Shown here: one piece after another, positions 11,023 through 22,234 of the stretch
Position numbering within the stretch: the first letter of the stretch is position 1
Layout of the letters: every line of letters starts with the position of its first letter
Origin: Diphasiastrum complanatum
Taxonomy: Eukaryota > Streptophyta > Lycopodiopsida > Lycopodiales > Lycopodiaceae
Length of the DNA stretch: 64,000 bases
Assembly: GCA_029204225.1 (NCBI GenBank)
Contig: CM055098.1
Location: 55,250,282-55,314,281 of the forward strand
Reading direction: 5' to 3'
Position numbers and translations under genes: made by a program
The notes under the pieces: generated by a model
The model's database searches: none
What the model was told of the DNA's origin: nothing
What the model saw: the letters and a program-made list of their open reading frames with translations, nothing else

Positions 11023-14000
11023 GAGGCCGTGATGCCCGTAGAATTCTACTGCTCTTGAAATCGCGAAGGTGTCTTTTAACAAAATGCGAAGGTCTGTAGC
11101 GTGAAGTAACGGGCAGAAAGCGGCTGATGCACGGAGGACAGTGACAGGAAACTAGAATCAGTTTTGATTAAGCCTAATGCATTTCTTTTGATTACAGCTT
11201 TAACTTAATCAGTTCCCTGGATTGATCACATAAAAGGATCAACGAAAGATACAAAAAATACAGATTACACATATAGACTGATACTGTCACACATACAGAA
11301 CTGTAAAAGGTTTGAGATAGCTCGAGAGTGAGTCTACAGATTAGCAGTAGCTAGTCATATTATTCGTGAGAGAGAACATGTCTCTTGCGCCAACGCGCTG
11401 ATTTGGGAGACAGACAACGCTCAAAAAAATATTGTAAATTCAATTATGATAATAGCAGCGATTTCCGCAATGCTCTGTTCTGTAATGTGTATGATCTGCA
11501 ATATTGGAATGCATGCTAGCAGTAGATATCTTTTCGTTGTTGTTCTACTCAACATTGTCTGTTGTTTTTACAACAGATTAACATAAGTGATCTGGGGTTT
11601 GGAAGAGAATTAGACAGCAGTCAGTAGCAGTAGCTACTGTTGCCAAGTCGGCTCCTTCTGACGTTCATCTCCGGAACAACAGTTTCCAGTCAATGGTATT
11701 GGAGCGATCCAAGCTCACTCCCTGACCTTGGATACCGTCCACGTTCCATCAGCATTTGAGAATGAAATATGCGACAACAAAAAACTGTTATGGATGAATC
11801 CATAAATTTTGAAAGTGAATTTCATATGTTACTTCCCTAGTATGATGTATATGGTGATGAGAGTGAACTCTTTGACAACGTCTTTTGTTTCTTGTTATGC
11901 ATATGAAGATGTGGAATGACCTTTGAGAGTGGAAAACAAGATGGAATATTAGCATTGTCTTTGAAGAGAGTGATAATAAAGAGATTTTTTGTAGTAGTAG
12001 AAATACTTGAGCATTAGCAAATGAAAGATATAGAGTTAAAATTGCAATGATAACTCACTCTGTTCATGTTTAGAACGTAAAACTAAAGCATGAAAAGTTT
12101 GAGAACGCAATCAAGAGATATAATCTCATGAAAAAATATTTTGGGTGACTCCATGCCTTTCATATGTTGTCATGAGCCTCGAGGTCCCAACTCTAGCAAC
12201 TCTATCTTGTTCTAGGTATTTGTTGGGCTAGGTGACATCTTTGTTGTCAGCTTTTGTACAATCATCCTCGTTTCGAGTATTTCGTGTGTCCTCCTTACTC
12301 ATTGTTTCCTTTTCAATGATCTCGTGTTATGATGGTTTCTATAGTTATGATAGACAAAAAGTGGGCTTTGGTGGTATGGGATACTAGTAACTCTTGAGCC
12401 TTTATCGTAGATGGTAGCTCAAAGCTTGTGCAATTTCTACTCCGCCATAGTCTTGAGGTGAGTCAACACACATTTTATGGTTGGTTGATGAGACAAATCT
12501 AGTCTCTTATTTTGTATGAAACTTGAATCCAGGACATAGGTCTTGTTGATTTGGGGTAGAGTATGGACTGAAAAAAGATAAGTATGAAAATTGAGGACTC
12601 AAATGCGTTTCAAACGAGTTTGAAAAAACATTCAAATGGGTTTGAATGTGACAATGCACATACCTTGCCCACCCTTGATTGACTTGGTTAATAACTAGGT
12701 TGGATTATAACATTCTATCTGTTGAAATATATGAAAAAGGGTTGCAGGACAATGTTTTGGGTTTAGTGCAACAAATCAAAAGTCCTTGCAAACAGATGCT
12801 TGTAGTCTTCACAGTGTGAGAACCAATAAAGACTCTAGAAGCTGCCCCAAATTGTGTTTGCTGATTTCCCTGCAAACACCAAAATACCCATTTGATGCTC
12901 GTAATTGCTTTGTTGCTATCACCAGCTTCGATTAGAGCCTCCACTCGATGATTTTGACCACTTGAAGACGCTCTTTGAATCTCCCTCTTTTTTAAAAAAG
13001 CGTGGCTAGACAACTTGAGCTGCAGCCCTCTGAGAAAAGTGCAATTATTTTTTCATTTTGTAATAGCACACAACCTCTCCCTCACCTTGTGCGGTGGTGG
13101 TGGAGACGCTTTCCATGTAACTATGCCTCTCACACAATCCCTGGCATCCAAAAGGTGTAGTAATAAATGATCATACTTGAAAACCTATCAAAACAAGTTC
13201 CAAATTCTCGCTTAGAGAGGTGAAGATTTGAGTCTTTTATTGAATGGTAAAGAAGTGTAACAAAAGGACTTGAGTCCCTAGGCAAATGGAAATTGTTAAA
13301 TGAAGATGAAACCTTTTGATTTGAGCTTTATTGTGACTCGCTGAAAATAAACTCATCAATTTCCACCTTTACATGGACATATTGCAAATGGATCCTCTTT
13401 GTCTATAGCATAATTCAATTGGGATTTGTTAGAGTGGGTATTGAAACTCTTTTGAAAGCAAGGCCTATGAAAGACATTTACGACCTTGAGATTTCAAATT
13501 TATCTTTCAGAGCCTAAAGATCGAAACTTTGCGCTAATTGTTCAGCTTGAAAGAGATCACTTTGATAATGAAGAGCATGACTAGATTAGCCACTTTTGCA
13601 TGTATTTAGTCCACATTTACTTGTTTTAACCATGTTATGGATGGTAGTGCTCAAAAGTCAAAAGCGAACTGTGGAAATAGTTTTAAGCTTTGGAGTTTGT
13701 TTGAACTTTTGACTGGAAAACCTTTTAAGAAAGTGTTTGCTACAAGTAGACTGTACTTCAAATATTGCTTATGCGAACTTGGTTGATGCATGCACTAGTT
13801 TATGATTTTTGGCTAAATTCTTGCTATACTTGTCACATATATCTCTATACCACACCTGCAAATTATATTAATATTGCTTAGTCTTCTGCATATTGTGCCT
13901 CTGGTAGCGTGCTCACATGTGAGACGTCATTATATAAGATGTTTTCCTCTTATACAAACAGTAAAATGAGAGGTTCTGTATATTTATTTTATTTGAGGTT

Positions 14001-15892
14001 TTTATGCAGTTATTGCAACAGCATGTGGAGCAAGAACTGGACGATCTTGTAAGTCCTGTATTAACTTGGTTATCTCCTATTCTGTATCTGACTGAGCCTC
14101 TTTCGTAACTTAGCTTTGTTGCATTAATAGCCACTATTTATTGATCTTACAAATAAGCATATTTCTAACTCCTGAATTCAAGGCTTTTTGTAGAATGTGC
14201 AATTTGGCTGACATCAAAATACACTACTGTAATCTTTTGCAGGAGTTGGCAAAAGAAAGTTCTAAGCTTACATGCAGTTTAGACACCAACTCAGTACCCT
14301 CTTGTAGTGAAGCAAGCCATCACAAGCAAGGGGTGCAATATTCTGCTGGAAGATATGGTTTTTCATGGATGAAGAACACAAAGGACTCAGTTATTTCCAA
14401 TTCATCATCTGTAGTGCAAAGCAATGGTGACCCTTTACAAAATATGGGGAAGTCTCCATCCTCTTCTTATATTCACAACCAAAGGAGGAATTTACTAAGG
14501 TGTTTTTCATGGAAAGGCGGAGACTCTGAAGTGCGCCAAGGGAAAATAGCAGGTATATTCCTGGCTGGTCAGATAAATCTGATAATGTAAAGTAAATATA
14601 GCATTCAATGGCTGTTTTCTCCGCAATGAGAAGCGTTTATGTAAAAGCTGTCCAATTTTTTGTACATAAGTTCCCCACTAAGTTGCAGATATATGAAGCA
14701 AAGGTTTTCAAGCAATTCACTTGTTAATTGTGGTTTAAACCTTTTCAAGCAGCCAAAAGGATATTTCTAAAATTTGAATTTTCCAGATCAATCTAGTAGG
14801 TTGCTTGCCAACCACTTTCCACTTACCTTACTTCTAGAAATTGCCTTTTAACAGGCATTTACAGAGTTGTACACAAGTACGCAAACCAGTTTGTTCAGAT
14901 GCTTCAGATACTAAGACAATCTGTTCAGCATTGGCCTTTCATTTTTCCTCTATAATGACTGTCCATAGAATGAAAGTCATTGTCTTAGAATGATCAAGAT
15001 TGGTTGCCTCAGATCTTGAGCTGTTGTGCACGAACTTGCTTGCTACAGTGACTTAAGTTTTCTCTTGGATGTCTCTTTATGTTGTTGATTGGAGTTGAAC
15101 TCCTTACATCATGGAGGACTTCACCAACATGCACTTATAAAGGGACGAACTAAATTACCACAAACCATAAATGATGTTTATGCGGTTCGTGATAAACTAA
15201 TGTGCTGGGACAGCTTCCCTTGCAATGTCCATATTTGTTGTAGGCAAAGAGGAAATAAAGGTGGGCGTGGGAACTTGCACAGGAGCCTCCTCTTCCCCAT
15301 GTTCTAGTTTTCCACTAGCAAAGCTTGAGTTGCTAACTTCGAAATGAATGATTTAAGGCCAATAAAACAAAGTTAGAAACTCAAAACTTATTCTTTCCAT
15401 TTTGATAATTGTAGTTATGATTCAAAGTCCCTAGCTACTCTCATTCATTATGACTTGATGTATTTTTGTCCAGTGAGGAATGTGGGTTGTTCTGGAAGTC
15501 TGCTGGTCCTTGGGGATGATCCCGCTCCTCGCGAGAGATCAAAGCATTTGCGGAGAAAAGAAATTCCTAATTTCAACCACTGTAAGGCTTTTTTAGGCTC
15601 AGTATAGGGCGAAGTATTCTCTGGAATTGTTTCAGTTCTATCCTTTAGAAGTGCTTATTGATATCATGGCGCTAGTTGGAATTACGAGTGTTGTGAATGC
15701 TATATGTTTGCAATGAAAAATCTCACTAATTTTTATTTCTTCTATACATCGTTCGTTTTTTTATCAGATGCTGATGGTGGAGGATGGTGGGACGAAGGTT
15801 CTGTGGGTATTGATTGTGAAGCGTTAGGTTCTGCTGAAATTTGGGAAGGTGTTGGTTTTGCAAGTTTAGGAAATTTAGGGCAATCAATCTGA
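8450..15892 (+). CDS. Two-finger UBZ4-like zinc-finger protein, six exons, 362 residues
   Basis: The exons that splice in phase with GT-AG ends are 8450-8509, 8592-9038, 14010-14048, 14243-14552, 15474-15581 and 15768-15892 (1,089 nt, 362 residues plus TGA). The start ATG is the first after an in-frame TAG about 40 bases upstream. Finger 1 is C6-x2-C9-x12-H22-x3-E26. Finger 2 is C159-x2-C162-x11-H174-x3-E178 and is split by intron 2 (4,971 bp). Spacing follows the UBZ4 ubiquitin-binding finger (C-x2-C-x11-H-x3-C), but both fingers have Glu where the last Cys is expected. The middle is hydrophilic and Ser/Asn/Lys-rich, so probably disordered. The C-terminus carries an acidic aromatic motif (GGGWWDEGSVGID, then EIWEGVGF). 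UBZ4 proteins usually act in ubiquitin-dependent DNA damage responses. That role here is inference, and I do not recognise a named orthologue. Confidence 0.75.
10240..10440 (+). pseudogene. Retroelement gag remnant (zinc-knuckle-like) inside intron 2
   Basis: Two degraded CCHC-type knuckles can be read in the plus strand, RICFHYEQLGHYEF and then FYSCSKLGHIEVEC, each missing one or more Cys. A stretch about 100 bp long separates them. The arrangement resembles the nucleocapsid part of copia gag. The surrounding intron (9.1-13.9 kb) has no other recognisable coding. Confidence 0.35.
10945..11021. repeat. Compound microsatellite (TC)n-(AC)n
   Basis: About 20 TC units with a single CC interruption pass directly into about 18 AC units. 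It lies within intron 2 of the zinc-finger gene. Confidence 0.95.
11022..14009. other. Remainder of intron 2 of the zinc-finger gene
   Basis: AT-rich intronic DNA. Short open frames on the minus strand near 12.7-13.0 kb show no motif I recognise. No LTR, RNA gene or exon-like conserved block is evident. A normal acceptor (TTTTTATGCAG) ends the intron at 14009. Confidence 0.6.
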
Positions 15893-16560
15893 TTAGATTC
15901 TCAGATGATCTTGTCATGTGGTGTGGAGATTGGATCAGCACATTGCATGCTTTGTGTTGTTGTTAGTTCCATGCAATAGGTGCATACAAAAAAACTACCC
16001 AGGAACGTGGTTTCTTTATCTCGTGCTCTGCAATCAAAAGTGGCTTAAGTGATTAATCCACTATGCTTGATTAATTTGGATGAGAAGATCTCTTTCTCTC
16101 TCTTGCAAACTTTTTTTGAAGAGCTATTCCACCAGTGTGAATCCCTTGACTCTTTGGGACACTTTCCAAGAATGCTACACACTTTCTCTTGCTGCATTCT
16201 TCACTTTCTAAATGAATTTCAATGGACAGTGGTCCTTTTTAATAACAGCACACAACTTCAAAATACAAACATGTACGCAAATTTCTTTTATTCTTGGGCA
16301 TCGCCACGGAAGGCAATACGGACAGGACATATCTACATACATGTAATAGAATTGCCATCATGAGATTTTGACTATTGTGAATAAGAGTATTGCGCAAGAT
16401 TACCTGTAAAAGACTGCAAAGATGGAGATTTTTATAGCCATTGGAGCTGAATCTTTTGAGTTATAGTATGTAGTCAAGCGATCTAACTTGCGTCTTGGAG
16501 GATCAGATGAAGGAAAACGAGTATAATATTTTGGATAAGCCCGAATAACCCTCAATATTT
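15893..16560. other. 3' flank of the zinc-finger gene
   Basis: Expected to contain the 3' untranslated region and polyadenylation site. I see AT-rich stretches but no single convincing AATAAA-type signal and no other gene. Confidence 0.45.
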
Positions 16561-16619
16561 ATATATTGTAATGGATGTTAATGGAAGCTTTCTTTGTTCA
16601 AAATCTCATTCTAGTAAAA

Positions 16620-17330
16620 AACATAGTTGGAGCGAATTGCGATTCGTTGGGTCCGCGATTCGCGAACTACGATTCTGCGACTCGCGATTCGAACCCAAAA
16701 TCGTACAATTTTTTCTATTTTTTTTTTGGAAAAATAGCTTATGGTTGAAATTTTTTCAAGGGAAACCAACGTTTTGCTTCCCAAAAGTGCAGTAGATAGG
16801 GCACAAACAGATCTTATTTTTAATAGCTATTTGGTTGTTAGCTTTGGTGCTTAGTAAATGTTAATGCTACAGTTTGGGCTAAATATTGGGCCCCTTATCG
16901 GCGGCATTTGGACCCCCATTTTTATCTACGGTGGGGTGCAGGGGGGGCAATGTCCCCCCTGCTACTGACGTCGGCCCCTGGTGGGGGGATCGGGGGGCAG
17001 TGCCTCCCGAATCAAAAAGCGAGGTACAATTGCACTACAGTTTTTTGTCTTTGTCCCACTGGAACCCTTTGTGATCGTAACAAACAGGCTAGAGGTTAGT
17101 TTTGAATTTTTATCCTTGATAGAACCCAACAAGGATAAAGCACCTGAATTAGGCCATCCTACACTCGAAACAGTCGGCAAACTACACAGTGATAGTGATC
17201 TTAATCAGAGCTTTCATCTGATGCCCATATTGCCCAAAAAGAATTTCAAAAAAAATAAAACGATTCTGGTTTTTTTTTTCCGAACCACGATTCAGAATCT
17301 TAATTTGGACCGCGATTCAGAATTGTAGTG
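16620..17330. repeat. Probable short DNA-transposon-like repeat with subterminal GATTC motifs
   Basis: Both ends are enriched in GATTC/GAATC words. On the left GCGATTCG, ACGATTCTGCGA and CGCGATTCGAACC occur within 70 bases. On the right CACGATTCAGAATC and CGCGATTCAGAATTG occur. The interior has a GC-rich core (16,890-17,010) with runs such as GCAGGGGGGGCAATG followed by its complement-like GTCCCCCCTGC. Clustered inverted subterminal motifs around a non-coding core are typical of non-autonomous hAT/MITE-like repeats. Exact ends and target duplication were not resolved. Confidence 0.35.
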
Positions 17331-18110
17331 CATCTATGGTAAAAAAGATGCAAATTGTTATGTTTCTTATCTAAAATAAAAATGTCTAATGTGTTACAAA
17401 GTATGAAGTCTATTTGCTAAAATTGATTAGCAAAACTTCAAAGTTAGTGATTTATTTGAGCTCTAGCAATTTCACACGAGAATTATTGAAACATTCTTCT
17501 TATTCAAACATCCAAGTACACTATTTAGTTCTCTCTACAATCAGCACTCAGCTTGGTTTGGTCCTTAAGTCAATCTAATCAAGTGGTCCTTGTAGTAATT
17601 TCCACAAAAATGTAGTTTCATTTGGTTCAATGCATCAAGTGCAACAAATCAGGCTAGAAGAGAATCTAAATTGACATGCAGCATGAAAACATCCAGGTCT
17701 TGAGGACTTCAATAGTTCTAGTGAATTGAGCACATTATGATGACCTCATCTTGATATTTAGTTGAGAAATATATGATAAACTGTAATTGAGAAAGAGTAA
17801 CATCCATGGCAGACGCCTAAGACAACAAGTCCATAAGATCTTCGATATGGTTATCCAAATTCAATCCCATTTAGTGGCATTGACTTGCTTATTGATTATG
17901 TTTTTATGAACAATGGAAAAGACTTAAGAAATAAGTCCTGTGATTCTATTTCTACCAAGCTAAGCAAAGTGATAAGATTCTGATTTTTGAACTCATTTCC
18001 TTTTGATTGATGTAAAAGTAGAGCTTCTCTAGTAGGAGGGACAGCATCTGCTTTTTACCTACTGATTTTAATATAAGAGATACCATTGGGTGGTTGTAAT
18101 TCTCTCACAT
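17331..18110. other. Gene-free stretch
   Basis: AT-rich sequence without recognisable coding motifs, RNA genes or terminal repeats on either strand. Confidence 0.5.
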
Positions 18111-18111
18111 A

Positions 18112-18483
18112 AATGGAGTTAAAATATCATCACTTTCTTCATGCCGATGGGAAAAATTGCAGAATGGAGTTTCACAGGGTAGGGTCATTGTATTGGATGA
18201 ACAATATAGAAAAGTGTAGTCTATCTTGTTTCATGAAGTTATCAAGAGTTGGAACGAGTTCAAATTATACCTAACATTATAAGTTGACAGGAATGGAGTT
18301 GAAAATTTCATCACTTTCTCCATGCTGATGGGAAAAATTGCAGAATGGACTTTCACAGTGAAGGGTCATTGTAGCGAATGAACAATATGGAAACGTGTAG
18401 TTTATCTTGTTTCATGAACAAGTGAAGTTGTCAAATAGCTGGAACGAGTTCAAATAAGGCGTAGTATTATTAGAAGATGACAG
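18112..18483. repeat. Two-copy tandem duplication, ~180-bp period
   Basis: Copy 1 (from 18112) and copy 2 (from 18292) share AATGGAGTT, CATCACTTTCT, GATGGGAAAAATTGCAG, GGGTCATTGTA and GGAACGAGTTCAAAT in the same order, with scattered substitutions and a small insertion in copy 2. A second, more diverged pair with a period of about 118 bp follows at 18484-18720 (TCTGTWRTGTG...AATATGACTAGATATT). Confidence 0.75.
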
Positions 18484-18720
18484 AGCAAGTTGCTACGAAT
18501 CTGTTATGTGTAATGTGGAACGCATAGTTGATACAAATCATAAGCCATTGCTTTTTAATCTTACATGATTGTAATTTGTCAAAAATGACTAGATATTCAA
18601 CAGCTCACGTTTCAATAATTCTGTAGTGTGAAGTGTAGAAATTGATATGATTTCAGATACATTGTCTTTTCATTTAGATCCCGTTGCAAATTGTCCAATA
18701 TGACTAGATATTTGGAATAC

Positions 18721-20075
18721 ATCAGTAGCTTAAGTTTGTGGGAAAAGCAGGACTTGGAATAATTTAGTGATTTGTAGGACTATATATAATTTCATCATCA
18801 GCTTAAATTATACTGAAGCAGCGCCATTTCTACATAAAAATAACTATCAAAGTTTCAAAAATCCACCATAAGATGATGTAAAATCAAGCCCCATCATTGC
18901 GATTAGGTATATAGTAAGTTAAGTGCTGATGACTGTGAACCAATAACTTCAGTATATAAGAGCATATCTGAACATGAAGATGCATTGATGTAGTACTCCT
19001 GTCATCTACATAAGCATCTCCTTTGTTCACTCTCACTCGCAGAGAATAAAAGCATTCTGACATGCTTCTTGCGGTAGATTTTCAAACAAACTGAATATTA
19101 ACGTTTCTTGCTGGCGTACTAGAAATCAAACACTATGTACATGAGACAGAAGGGTTAGCTAAAGAAAGCTTCCCATCTCAGCGGGAGCATACAAAAGTGA
19201 CACATCAATTGCATAAATTTAGGTACTGGGCCCAATCTACTTTCATTACCTACTGGACAAAAATTAACGTCACAAACCACACCAATATTCTTATCCTTTT
19301 GGCTGGGGAAAAAACACGCCAAGATTCTCTTTGATAAAAAACTTTTATGCAAGACACATTTCGCCTTTTCTGCGCCAAGATGCAGCATACTTGAAGTAAT
19401 TGGACATGGATCATGATACAAAAATATAGGCAGTTCTTAATCTGTGACATCAAATGCAAACTTGGAAATAGAAACTCAAATTTGGAAGCGGGTATCATAA
19501 GTTGCAGTTTCATCTGTTTGCATGCCTAATTTATTGTTTTGCCTATTATGCATCATGTTGACAATTTCATTTTTCTTAACATGAGGTTAACAATATCATG
19601 CTCTACAAAATTATTCTGCCCAGAATGCATCGTGTTGACAATTCCATTCTTGACATGAGATTACCAGGTATCATGCTTTCACAGATACAATAAATCCTTT
19701 AAACTTCGATAATACAATGCATAGTTATGTTTTCTTTGCATTCCAGCCAACAGTTAAAGAATCTTTGCATGAAATGCTATGTTCCTTCATCAAAGTTGTT
19801 GTATTTGTTACAGAATGCTATCACCAAACATAGGTCACAAAAAGCCAGAGATTTTTTTAGGTCTTAATATAACTGAACAATGTCAAACTCCAGCCAACGC
19901 TTGTCCATACATGGAAAGGGCTAACAAACTACATTATAGATATATGGACATACACAGTTTCTAAGTCATGCATAAAGGCCTTATGAAGGCAAAAGTAAGG
20001 AAATTTACTGTGTAATATATTTCCTTACGAAAAGTTTTGAATAAGCAATCTGGGGCCAATCATACTGCAATATAC
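18721..20075. other. 3' flank of the thioredoxin gene, with a small duplication
   Basis: Non-coding, AT-rich. At 19,551-19,680 a unit of about 70-75 bp occurs twice (GCATCRTGTTGACAATTYCATT ... ACATGAG ... ATCATGCT). The proximal part should include the thioredoxin 3' untranslated region on the minus strand. Confidence 0.5.
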
Positions 20076-20876
20076 CTAAGCCTTTGAATACTGTCCAACC
20101 TTTGCTTCAAGTTCCTTCTTGTTTGCCCCGACAACCTTGTCTATTGCCTTGCCATCTAATATGAATACGAAAGTTGGCATCGCACTTACGCCCCACTGAT
20201 TGGTGATATCCTGGAAAAAAAAAATTCAGCTTCCCATTTGCATGCCATTAACTTATATTTGAACACTAAATGGCATCTTACTTTTAAGGCAACCCCCGTG
20301 TTGGCTTCGATACATTGATAAACTTTTGCTTGAGCAATGGAAACATTCAGGCAACATCCAGATATCCAAAATTACCGTCCTTCACGTGAGAGCCTGTATC
20401 ATACTTATCCAGCGAAAACAAAATAGAGAAAAATTTCTTATCGAAGCAGGCAGAGGGATAACACATACCGGATGCTGGTCCACATCAACCTTCAAGAAGA
20501 AAACATTAGGGTACTTCTTAGAAAGCTCTGCAAAGATTGGCGACATGGTCTTGCAAGGGCCGCACCAGGTTGCTGTGAAGTCCACAACAATCTGCAAAAA
20601 TCACAAAACAGACTCAAAATCTCACCAAAAGACCGGCAAACGGTGAAACCGCGCATCCAAGAACGCCCACAAGCATCGGGGGCATACGAAACAACATCAC
20701 AGAAACCCCTATGCTACAGATCTGGTATATTTTACGAGGGAAAGGGCAAACGGAAAAGGCAAGGGAATAAGACGAACGAGTTTCTTGCCCTCCAGAGCCT
20801 CCTGCAGTTTGGCTTGCCATTCCGCCGATGAATGGATCACGTGCACTGCATCGCCGGCAGTAGCAACAGCAGCCAT
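20076..20876 (-). CDS. Thioredoxin h-type, three exons, 118 residues, complete
   Basis: The exons (minus strand) are 20778-20876, 20469-20591 and 20076-20210. All join in phase 0 with GT-AG introns and give 118 residues, the usual size of cytosolic plant thioredoxin h. The active site is WCGPC (residues 42-46), preceded by VVDFTAT with the conserved buried Asp. The cis-proline loop is SAMPTF (Pro86). The C-terminal helix carries [13 protein letters not shown]. There is no transit or signal peptide: the N-terminus [17 protein letters not shown] is short, and the first intron falls at KKL/IVVDF, as is common in plant thioredoxins. The protein would reduce disulfides of target proteins in the cytosol using electrons from NADPH-thioredoxin reductase. 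The first donor is GTTCGT, weaker than consensus but with the invariant GT. Confidence 0.93.
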
Positions 20877-21056
20877 CTTGTCTACTGAATTTCCCAGTTC
20901 TTCTCGCTCCTTCGCTCTCCCTCTCGCTGCCTCTCTCGGTCGCTCGATTTCTCTCTGTTTTTTGTTTTCTGGATCAAAACAGGAACAAATAAACCCTCGT
21001 CTTTTTTTTCTCTCTTTCGATCGTACCCCTTGCATTTTCGTCGACGGGTTGGCTCT

Positions 21057-21064
21057 TTTTTATA
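21057..21064 (-). promoter_or_regulatory. Probable TATA box of the thioredoxin gene
   Basis: TATAAAAA on the minus strand lies 181 bases upstream of the start codon. A CT/GA-rich leader (20,880-21,030) follows, as is common in plant 5' leaders. Position and context fit a core promoter. There is no transcript evidence. Confidence 0.5.
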
Positions 21065-21154
21065 GAAGAAATCTGGCCGTCTTTCCGACAGGCTTGAAAT
21101 TCCGAAGGGCATCCCCTCCTTTCAAAATGAAGGGCACCTTTCTCCACTAACCCA

Positions 21155-21315
21155 CTTCCTATGACGGCTCTTTCCCTTTCCCCTTCAAATGAAAACAAGC
21201 CGCACGTCATATGACGGTTCCTTCGCTTGTCCTTTCCCTTTCAACTGAAATGTAGCCTTCCCGTTCACATATGATAGTTCCCTTTCTTTCCCTTTCAGAA
21301 TGAAATGTGCACTTC
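21155..21315. repeat. Three diverged direct repeats upstream of the thioredoxin promoter
   Basis: Three units of about 50-65 bp each contain a TATGAYRGYTCC-like word, then CTTTCCCTTTC, then a CAAMTGAAA/GAATGAAATG tail (starting near 21,161, 21,210 and 21,269). They lie 90-250 bp upstream of the TATA-like box, so they could be promoter elements. Function is inference. Confidence 0.4.
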
Positions 21316-22150
21316 CGAACGCGCTCAGGACTAGTTTACGGACGCGCTTTTCAAAGAGCTATGCTGACGGGCTTTCAACTGAAGTTTGACGTAGTTCTAA
21401 TGTGAATAGTTGTATGTTTAGTGGGTTGGTTCGTGTTTCTTTTTGAAAGGCATTGACGACCTTGAAGGGCGGGTTGTTGATTTGAAAAGGTCGCATGGGC
21501 GGTGCCACGCCCTCGTTTGGAATATATACATGGCCTCCTTCCTTGCAACTTCCCAAAACACACCCCCCAAGAAAGGGGGTGTCCTCGCATCTCCAAGAAC
21601 CTTAACATTTTGAGCCCGAAGCACTCCCAAGCCACTCAATCACTTCATTTTCCATTCCGCCGTGTTGGCTTCGATAAATTAATGAACTTTTGCTTTTTTG
21701 TCCTTTCCCTCTTCCCGTTAACCCGGACCCAAACCCAAATTTTTGGTTAGGAGTGCATCGGGTTGAAACCTCAATGTGCCTCCAACTCTCGAGGATATGG
21801 GGGAGGAGGTGTTTGTCATTCGTCTAACTTTTGCTCTTTTTTTAATACCACATAAGCACATAGACAACTTTTAAGAAAGTGCGCATCTTCTTTTTGCTAG
21901 ATTGTATCTACAAAGTTAAGGTGGGTGGGGGGGGGGGGGGGTGGGCATTTGTAAGTGTATCGCCCTTTTTGCTTCTACTTCAATGTTAGGGTGCAAGGAC
22001 ACGTTTGTATTTCTAACCCCTTTCTCTTGATGCCCGTTTTCTAAGCCCTTGATTGGCAAGTGATCTAATAGGTGATGGGTGACCTTCTTTCAGACTTGGG
22101 TGGCAAATGTTAAATGGTGTTTTACAAGTTGATTGGATTTGATGAAGTAA

Positions 22151-22153
<3 letters not shown>
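21316..22153. other. Gene-free stretch with a homopolymer
   Basis: No supported gene. A run of 15 G lies at about 21,927-21,941, interrupting sequence with no other recognisable structure. Confidence 0.5.

Positions 22154-22227
<74 letters not shown>
22154..22227. repeat. (GA)n microsatellite
   Basis: An uninterrupted run of about 36 GA dinucleotides. The Ser/Leu-rich frame on the opposite strand is an artefact of the repeat. Confidence 0.97.

Positions 22228-22234
<7 letters not shown>

Noticed and set aside
12705-13013. 102-residue minus-strand frame in intron 2 of the zinc-finger gene
   Set aside because: No motif, no splice context. Consistent with chance in a long intron.
20275-20330. 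Exon-like peptide [12 protein letters not shown] before a GTAAGAT donor within thioredoxin intron 2
   Set aside because: No acceptor puts this frame in phase with the neighbouring exons. Splicing exon 2 directly to exon 3 gives the normal thioredoxin length.
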